From the NCBI GenBank assembly GCA_900547655.1, contig URHQ01000079.1, positions 1 through 10,115 on the forward strand: DNA of 10,115 bases. The letters run 5' to 3'. Below the pieces are notes generated by a model that did not search any database, was not told the DNA's origin, and saw nothing but the letters and a program-made list of their open reading frames with translations. A program made the position numbers and the translations under genes. Origin of the DNA: an uncultured Collinsella sp. Lineage in GTDB: Bacteria > Actinomycetota > Coriobacteriia > Coriobacteriales > Coriobacteriaceae. Of the stretch, positions 6,728 through 10,115 are shown in pieces. How positions within the stretch are numbered: position 1 is the stretch's first letter; each line of letters begins with the position of its first letter.

Positions 6728-6779
6728 ATTCCAGATTATATTGGAATTATACATAATTTTCGGAATTAAAGAGATTCCG
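6728..6779 (-). promoter_or_regulatory. Promoter and paired operator of the AbiE-like cassette
   Basis: Two minus-strand TATAAT boxes (6740-6735 and 6751-6746) sit 11 bases apart just upstream of the preferred start. Two inverted repeats share one half-site: ATTCCA-8-TGGAAT (6728-6747), spanning the first box, and CGGAAT-7-ATTCCG (6761-6779), upstream in the -35 region. No strong -35 hexamer is visible. Such an arrangement fits autorepression by the winged-HTH product, as is known for AbiEi antitoxins that bind inverted repeats at their own promoter. Confidence 0.55.
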
Positions 6780-6812
6780 TTCGTGCCTGAGCCCGCATTT
6801 GAGTTTTCAAAA

Positions 6813-6842
6813 TGTCCCGAATCGGCTGGGCGATTCGGGATA
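6813..6842 (-). terminator. Strong hairpin, possible second terminator
   Basis: A perfect 10-bp stem, TCCCGAATCG (6815-6824) with CGATTCGGGA (6831-6840), encloses a GCTGGG loop. On the minus strand it is followed by CATTTTG. It lies between the pilin terminator and the promoter of the winged-HTH gene and could insulate that promoter or end an unseen small transcript. Confidence 0.45.
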
Positions 6843-6866
6843 CAATGTCAATAGAAAACGACGCAC

Positions 6867-6968
6867 CCCGCGTAAGTGTACGAGAGCGCGGGCGGCCTAG
6901 TTTTCAGCTTTTGTTAAATGCCCGGGATCCGACCCCCGGGCATACTTATTTGCGCTTTCGACGCAAAT
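6867..6968. other. Cluster of three short perfect hairpins
   Basis: Three stems follow in quick succession: CCCGCG/CGCGGG (6867-6872, 6887-6892), ATGCCCGGG/CCCGGGCAT (6918-6926, 6935-6943) and ATTTGCG/CGCAAAT (6948-6954, 6962-6968). No convincing gene covers them. Neither strand shows a clear T tract after the middle stem. They may belong to a structured RNA or be accumulated terminators. Confidence 0.5.
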
Positions 6969-6972
6969 GCCG

Positions 6973-7069
6973 TCCACCGTCCGCACCGCGCGTGCGCCTA
7001 CGGACCTTAATCCGAACCTCATACGAGTCAAGAAACGCGATGACGAACGTACCCGCATCGGACGGTGGA
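6973..7069. repeat. Long-range 11-bp inverted repeat
   Basis: TCCACCGTCCG (6973-6983) and CGGACGGTGGA (7059-7069) are exact reverse complements separated by 75 bases. In RNA they could form a closing stem around the interior, which has its own short GC-rich stems. Nothing coding is visible inside. Confidence 0.55.
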
Positions 7070-7087
7070 GGCTGGCTGCGTTATCCC

Positions 7088-7126
7088 AAAAAGAACGGGG
7101 CAGACTCTAGTGCGGAGCCTGCCCCG
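7088..7126 (-). terminator. Intrinsic terminator of the pilin operon
   Basis: The stem CGGGGCAG (7096-7103) with CTGCCCCG (7119-7126), plus an inner CTC/GAG helix, is followed on the minus strand by TTCTTTTT (7095-7088). It lies about 100 bases past the pilin stop codon. This is a textbook Rho-independent terminator and ends the pilin transcript before the hairpin-rich spacer and the AbiE-like cassette. Confidence 0.85.
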
Positions 7127-7226
7127 AAAAGAGAATGGCAAAGCAAGAACGTGGGTGGACGAGAAAAGTGTCCGCAAGTCTCATGGCCATCACATCCCAC
7201 CTGCCAAAGAGATGGGTGAGTGAGCG

Positions 7227-8939
7227 TTACTCCTGCTCGGACTCCTCAGCCTGCTTGCGGCTGCGGATGAGGTGCGCCACGCCGATGCACAGCACCGCGC
7301 CACCAGCGATCCAAGTGAAGGTCACGCCGTTGAGACCGGTGAGGGGGAGGTTGGAGCCCTTCTTGTTCTTGACGGTGAGGGTGACGGTGCCATGATCAAA
7401 GGTCGGAGCAACGACAAGTTCGGGGCCTTCCTTGGACGCAGTAACCGTCAGGGTATTATTTCCCTCGTCTTGATTAAGGCCATCGGCTTTAATGGTGAAG
7501 GTGAAGGCGCCCAGCGTGTTGTAGCCTCCAAGGGTGTCGGTCTCCTTGACCGTGTAGGTACCAGCATCAAGGCCCTTGATATTAATCTCGCCGTTTCCAT
7601 CGGTCGTGAAATTCCAGGGATCTTTGCCGAGGGAACCGTTCTCCTGGACATACTGAGTGCCAGCGCCCTCGTCGGCACCCGTGGCCTGGATGGTGAACTT
7701 TACGCCCTCGAGCTTGGTGGCCTCGTTAGCAGAGTCTTCCTTAACGAGCTTGAGCGCGTAAGTGTAGTCACGGACGGTATCGGGCACGGACTCGCCCTTG
7801 CCGTTGCTCATGGGATTGTTGAAGTAGATGAGCTTGACGCTGTTGGGATTACCCTCGCCGCCAACCACGACATTCTTCGCCTTCTCGTGGTCAAGCTTGG
7901 CGGTGTAGGTGACGACGACATGGGAATCCTTGGTAAGCGTCTTGCCCACGGACCGAGCAGCAGCCTTAAGATCCGTAAAGGAAACAGTCAGCACCTGCCC
8001 AGTTACAGCCCCGGACTCGTCCGTAGTATTCGTGACACTCGCGGTGTAGTTGTTGACCGCCGTCACGGTTTCGTCATCAATCTTAACGGTAATAGATTTC
8101 TCATCCGCGGTCAGACCAGCGGAGAGCTCGTCGTGGAACTCATAGTAGTAGGTGTTGAACGTATCGATGTTCGCAGCCACAGTACCGGTCAGCTGGTAGT
8201 ACACGGGCTGATCCATCTGGGAGTCGCCCTTGTCAGCCCAGTCGCTGCGGAGCTTGTCATCCTTGACCTTCTTCGTAACCGTGGGAATGCCAGTCTTCTC
8301 GGTCACGGTTACTCCAGTACCACCTACGACGGCGAAAATCGGCGAGGTGCCCGTCTGTTTCTTGTTGGAATAGTCTTTATTCGTACCGATGGAGTTATCA
8401 TCTGTCAGGAAGAGATAGTAGCCAGCGCTCTCAGGCGTAAAAGAATCACCAGCATTGAACGCCGTACCTGACGGCTGCTCATTTTTCTTTACAATGGCGG
8501 CTATTTTATTAAGCAAGTCTCCGTTCTTAACAACGAGTTCCCTGCCGCTTTCGGACACATAGGTGCCCAACCAATCAGCAACGTCCTGAGCAGAAGGAGT
8601 TCCGGAAAGCTTCTTACCATTACTAGCATCGCTACGGATATCAGCAATAATCTGGTCCTTGGTAGTTTGCGTTATGGTATCAGCCCAATCAACATCAGAT
8701 GTGACTTTACCATTTTCGCCGTCGTGAACTTTTGCCTTGAAGATTTGGTACGGAACGAAACGCGTCTTAGCGGTGCCCTTGTTGTTCTCGCTCTGCTCGA
8801 TGATGATGCCATTTGCCGGAGCCGTCACCGGATCATCAGCAAACGCCATGGTCACCGGGGCCATGACGCCGCCGAAGCTCAGGGCTGCGGTGAGGCCTGC
8901 TGTCACTGCCAGGCGTGCGATGTTCTTGCTCATGCTCAT
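7227..8939 (-). CDS. LPXTG-anchored fimbrial pilin, SpaA/FimA-like backbone type
   Basis: A 570-residue secreted pilin subunit that the class C sortase should polymerise on the cell surface. A signal peptide ends near AFA-DD (after residue 34). Beta-rich pilin domains follow. VTVTEKTGIPTVTKKV (210-225) corresponds to the usual pilin-motif region, and VKLIYFNNP (368-376) to the strand carrying the isopeptide Asn. A C-terminal CnaB/prealbumin-like domain (about 395-526) has the E-box YTVKETDTLGGY (462-473, E466) and a closing VKN strand. The sorting signal is LPLTG (531-535), then a hydrophobic segment (about 540-558) and a basic tail. Start ATG 8939 is fixed by AGAGGA 7 bases upstream and by the signal peptide; the in-frame ATG/start codons further upstream (8972, 9005) lack one. 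It looks AT-richer than the neighbouring pilin gene. Probably the major shaft subunit. Confidence 0.9.
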   Translation of the reverse strand: MSMSKNIARLAVTAGLTAALSFGGVMAPVTMAFADDPVTAPANGIIIEQSENNKGTAKTRFVPYQIFKAKVHDGENGKVTSDVDWADTITQTTKDQIIADIRSDASNGKKLSGTPSAQDVADWLGTYVSESGRELVVKNGDLLNKIAAIVKKNEQPSGTAFNAGDSFTPESAGYYLFLTDDNSIGTNKDYSNKKQTGTSPIFAVVGGTGVTVTEKTGIPTVTKKVKDDKLRSDWADKGDSQMDQPVYYQLTGTVAANIDTFNTYYYEFHDELSAGLTADEKSITVKIDDETVTAVNNYTASVTNTTDESGAVTGQVLTVSFTDLKAAARSVGKTLTKDSHVVVTYTAKLDHEKAKNVVVGGEGNPNSVKLIYFNNPMSNGKGESVPDTVRDYTYALKLVKEDSANEATKLEGVKFTIQATGADEGAGTQYVQENGSLGKDPWNFTTDGNGEINIKGLDAGTYTVKETDTLGGYNTLGAFTFTIKADGLNQDEGNNTLTVTASKEGPELVVAPTFDHGTVTLTVKNKKGSNLPLTGLNGVTFTWIAGGAVLCIGVAHLIRSRKQAEESEQE

Positions 8940-9022
8940 CTTCTTTTCCTCTGCTTTCTGCTCGAATTCCATTTGATCTAAATCTGTCTGTCTGTGTCTT
9001 AGCATCTACTTCGCTACGTCTC

Positions 9023-9041
9023 GCCCCGCTCTCTGTGGGGC
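9023..9041 (-). other. Hairpin between the two pilin genes
   Basis: A 5-bp GC stem, GCCCC (9023-9027) with GGGGC (9037-9041), lies just after the upstream pilin's stop codon. There is no T tract, so it is more likely an mRNA processing or stability element setting subunit ratios than a full terminator. I see no promoter in the 108-base gap. Confidence 0.3.
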
Positions 9042-9047
9042 TGCCAG

Positions 9048-10115
9048 CTACTCTTTATGGCTGCCACCTCCCCGCTTGACCAGGAGCGCGACCACGATGA
9101 GCGCGGCTCCGGCGACCGCTGCGGCGGCCGCGGCGTACATTGCCATATCGCCAGTCGAGGGCATAAAGCCTCCGGTGGTAATGCTAGGGGGTGTGCCGGT
9201 GGGCGTGTTGATGAGCGACGCCTCCAAGCTGCCCGTCGACCCGTCCGCGCTGTCGGCGCGCAGAGGCGACTCGGCCGTGATGGTGAGCTTGGGCTTGGCG
9301 GCGGCCACCTGGTCGACGTCCAGGCCCTCGGCCTTGACCGTCACGGAGCGCGTGCCCTCAAAGGCGGTGTAGCCCTTGGGCGCCTTGAGCTCGCGGACCT
9401 CCAGCTTGCCCGAGTCCACGCCCGAGACGGTCACGCGGCCGTCCTCGCCCGTGGTGACGGTGGCCTTGCCCTCCGCATCCCACGTGCCGTCGGTCGCCAG
9501 TGTGCGACCGCGGTCGTCGGCGATGCTCAGGACCGCCCCGGCAAGCGGCTTGTCGCCGTCGCTGCCGCGCTTGGTGAGCGCGAGATCCCAGGTGTAGGCG
9601 CACGCATCGTCGCTCGGCGTGCGGGTGAAGCCGGCGTCGCCGGACTGGTCGGCAAAGGGAGAGCGCGGGTAGCGCAGGTAGACCTCGTTGGGGTTGCCCT
9701 TCGCGATGCCGTGGTTGCACGCGCTGTTGAGCGGCGCATTGTACACGGCGACCACGCGGGCGCCCGCGGTGAAGGCGTCGGTCCCGCCGAGCGCGGCGAT
9801 CAGGTCGCCGGTGTGCGCGATGAAGGTCTTATCGTCGACCGAGACCCTGCACTGGGCCGTGATGTCGGTCCAGCCCTTCGCGGGCTCGGTGCCGGCGCGC
9901 CCGCCCTTGCCGGTCGAGACGGCGTCGAAGCCGCCGTCCGCGCCCGCCGCCACGTACACGCGCATGCTCGCGGCCACCTTGGAGGGGTCGAGCCCCGCGC
10001 TCATGGTGTCGACGAACCGCACCGTATAGGTGTCGTAGGCGGCAAGGCCTGCCGGGACCATGGCAGAGAGGCGCCAGTACAGGTCGTCGGCGACCGTGGC
10101 GTCGGCGGCCTTCTG
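9048..10115 (-). CDS. LPXTG-type pilin-like surface protein (5' part outside the window)
   Basis: The reading frame stays open to the right edge (QKAADATVADDLYWRLSA precedes the first Met at 10061), so the N-terminus lies outside; 355 C-terminal residues are visible. It resembles the second and third domains of the downstream pilin: DTYTVRFVDTMSAGL matches that protein's YYYEFHDELSAGL, and NPNEVYLRYP matches NPNSVKLIYFNN. A CnaB-like domain has WDLALTKRG (candidate Lys), an E-box VRELKAPKGY, and a closing SLINTPTG (candidate Asn). The C-terminus is MPSTG, an Ala/Val-rich membrane helix, and KRGGGSHKE, a sortase sorting signal with Met in place of Leu. Three cysteines (AQC, SAC, DAC) are unusual. 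Strongly GC-rich. Likely a minor or basal pilin, upstream of and co-transcribed with the shaft pilin. Confidence 0.85.
   Translation of the reverse strand, partial: QKAADATVADDLYWRLSAMVPAGLAAYDTYTVRFVDTMSAGLDPSKVAASMRVYVAAGADGGFDAVSTGKGGRAGTEPAKGWTDITAQCRVSVDDKTFIAHTGDLIAALGGTDAFTAGARVVAVYNAPLNSACNHGIAKGNPNEVYLRYPRSPFADQSGDAGFTRTPSDDACAYTWDLALTKRGSDGDKPLAGAVLSIADDRGRTLATDGTWDAEGKATVTTGEDGRVTVSGVDSGKLEVRELKAPKGYTAFEGTRSVTVKAEGLDVDQVAAAKPKLTITAESPLRADSADGSTGSLEASLINTPTGTPPSITTGGFMPSTGDMAMYAAAAAAVAGAALIVVALLVKRGGGSHKE

Noticed and set aside
6707..6754. Start of the winged-HTH gene at 6754
   Set aside because: It would lie upstream of both TATAAT boxes and has no ribosome site; the extra 13 residues do not resemble a conserved N-terminus.
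6918..6968. tRNA gene
   Set aside because: The stems do not form a cloverleaf and there is no T-loop consensus or acceptor/CCA arrangement.
6812..7219. Plus-strand open frame of 135 codons in the spacer
   Set aside because: It passes through several perfect hairpins and the pilin terminator, has no ribosome site, and its translation is Arg/Pro-rich with no family resemblance.
7272..8471. Plus-strand open frame of 399 codons opposite the pilin
   Set aside because: The minus strand encodes a complete pilin with signal peptide, E-box and LPLTG; the antisense frame has no recognisable domain.
8985..8998. Short GTCT-type tetranucleotide repeat upstream of the pilin gene, as a phase-variation tract
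   Set aside because: Only about three copies and it lies upstream of the supported start codon, so slippage would not change the reading frame.

Overview
The window reads as chromosomal DNA of a high-GC Gram-positive gut actinobacterium. The class Coriobacteriia, probably a Collinsella-like genome, is the best guess. It rests on the GC-rich codon use of the housekeeping genes, a complete gatCAB operon (glutamine made on tRNA by amidation), LPXTG pilins with a class C sortase, and the style of the intergenic repeats. No rRNA or other taxonomic marker is present, so the genus is an inference. Every convincing gene lies on the minus strand, so transcription runs from the right edge to the left.

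Right part (about 7085-10115): a sortase-dependent pilus locus. A large LPXTG pilin-like protein, cut by the window edge and ending in MPSTG, is followed by a second, complete pilin ending in LPLTG. A strong intrinsic terminator lies about 100 bases past the second stop codon. Between this terminator and the next gene (6755-7226) is a non-coding stretch crowded with perfect hairpins and one long-range inverted repeat.

Middle (about 4992-6780): a two-gene cassette. A three-part protein with a central winged helix-turn-helix overlaps by 19 bases an AbiEii-like nucleotidyltransferase, the layout of a type IV (AbiE-like) toxin-antitoxin or phage-defence pair. Its promoter carries two inverted repeats with the same half-site, as expected of an autoregulated operon. 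Left of it (3942-4880) is a class C pilus sortase with membrane anchors at both ends, presumably serving the pilins. The cassette therefore sits between pilin genes and sortase.

Left part (1-3941): the gatC-gatA-gatB operon for the tRNA-dependent amidotransferase, with genes coupled by TAATG stop/start overlaps. GatB carries an insertion of roughly 60 residues. Between gatC and the sortase is an intergenic array of alternating 21-bp repeats that runs into a 15-bp inverted repeat enclosing a second palindrome, all framed by an 11-bp direct repeat.

The items most worth following are the repeat/palindrome element at 3719-3932, the AbiE-like cassette with its operator pair, the hairpin-rich spacer at 6813-7126, and the GatB insertion.
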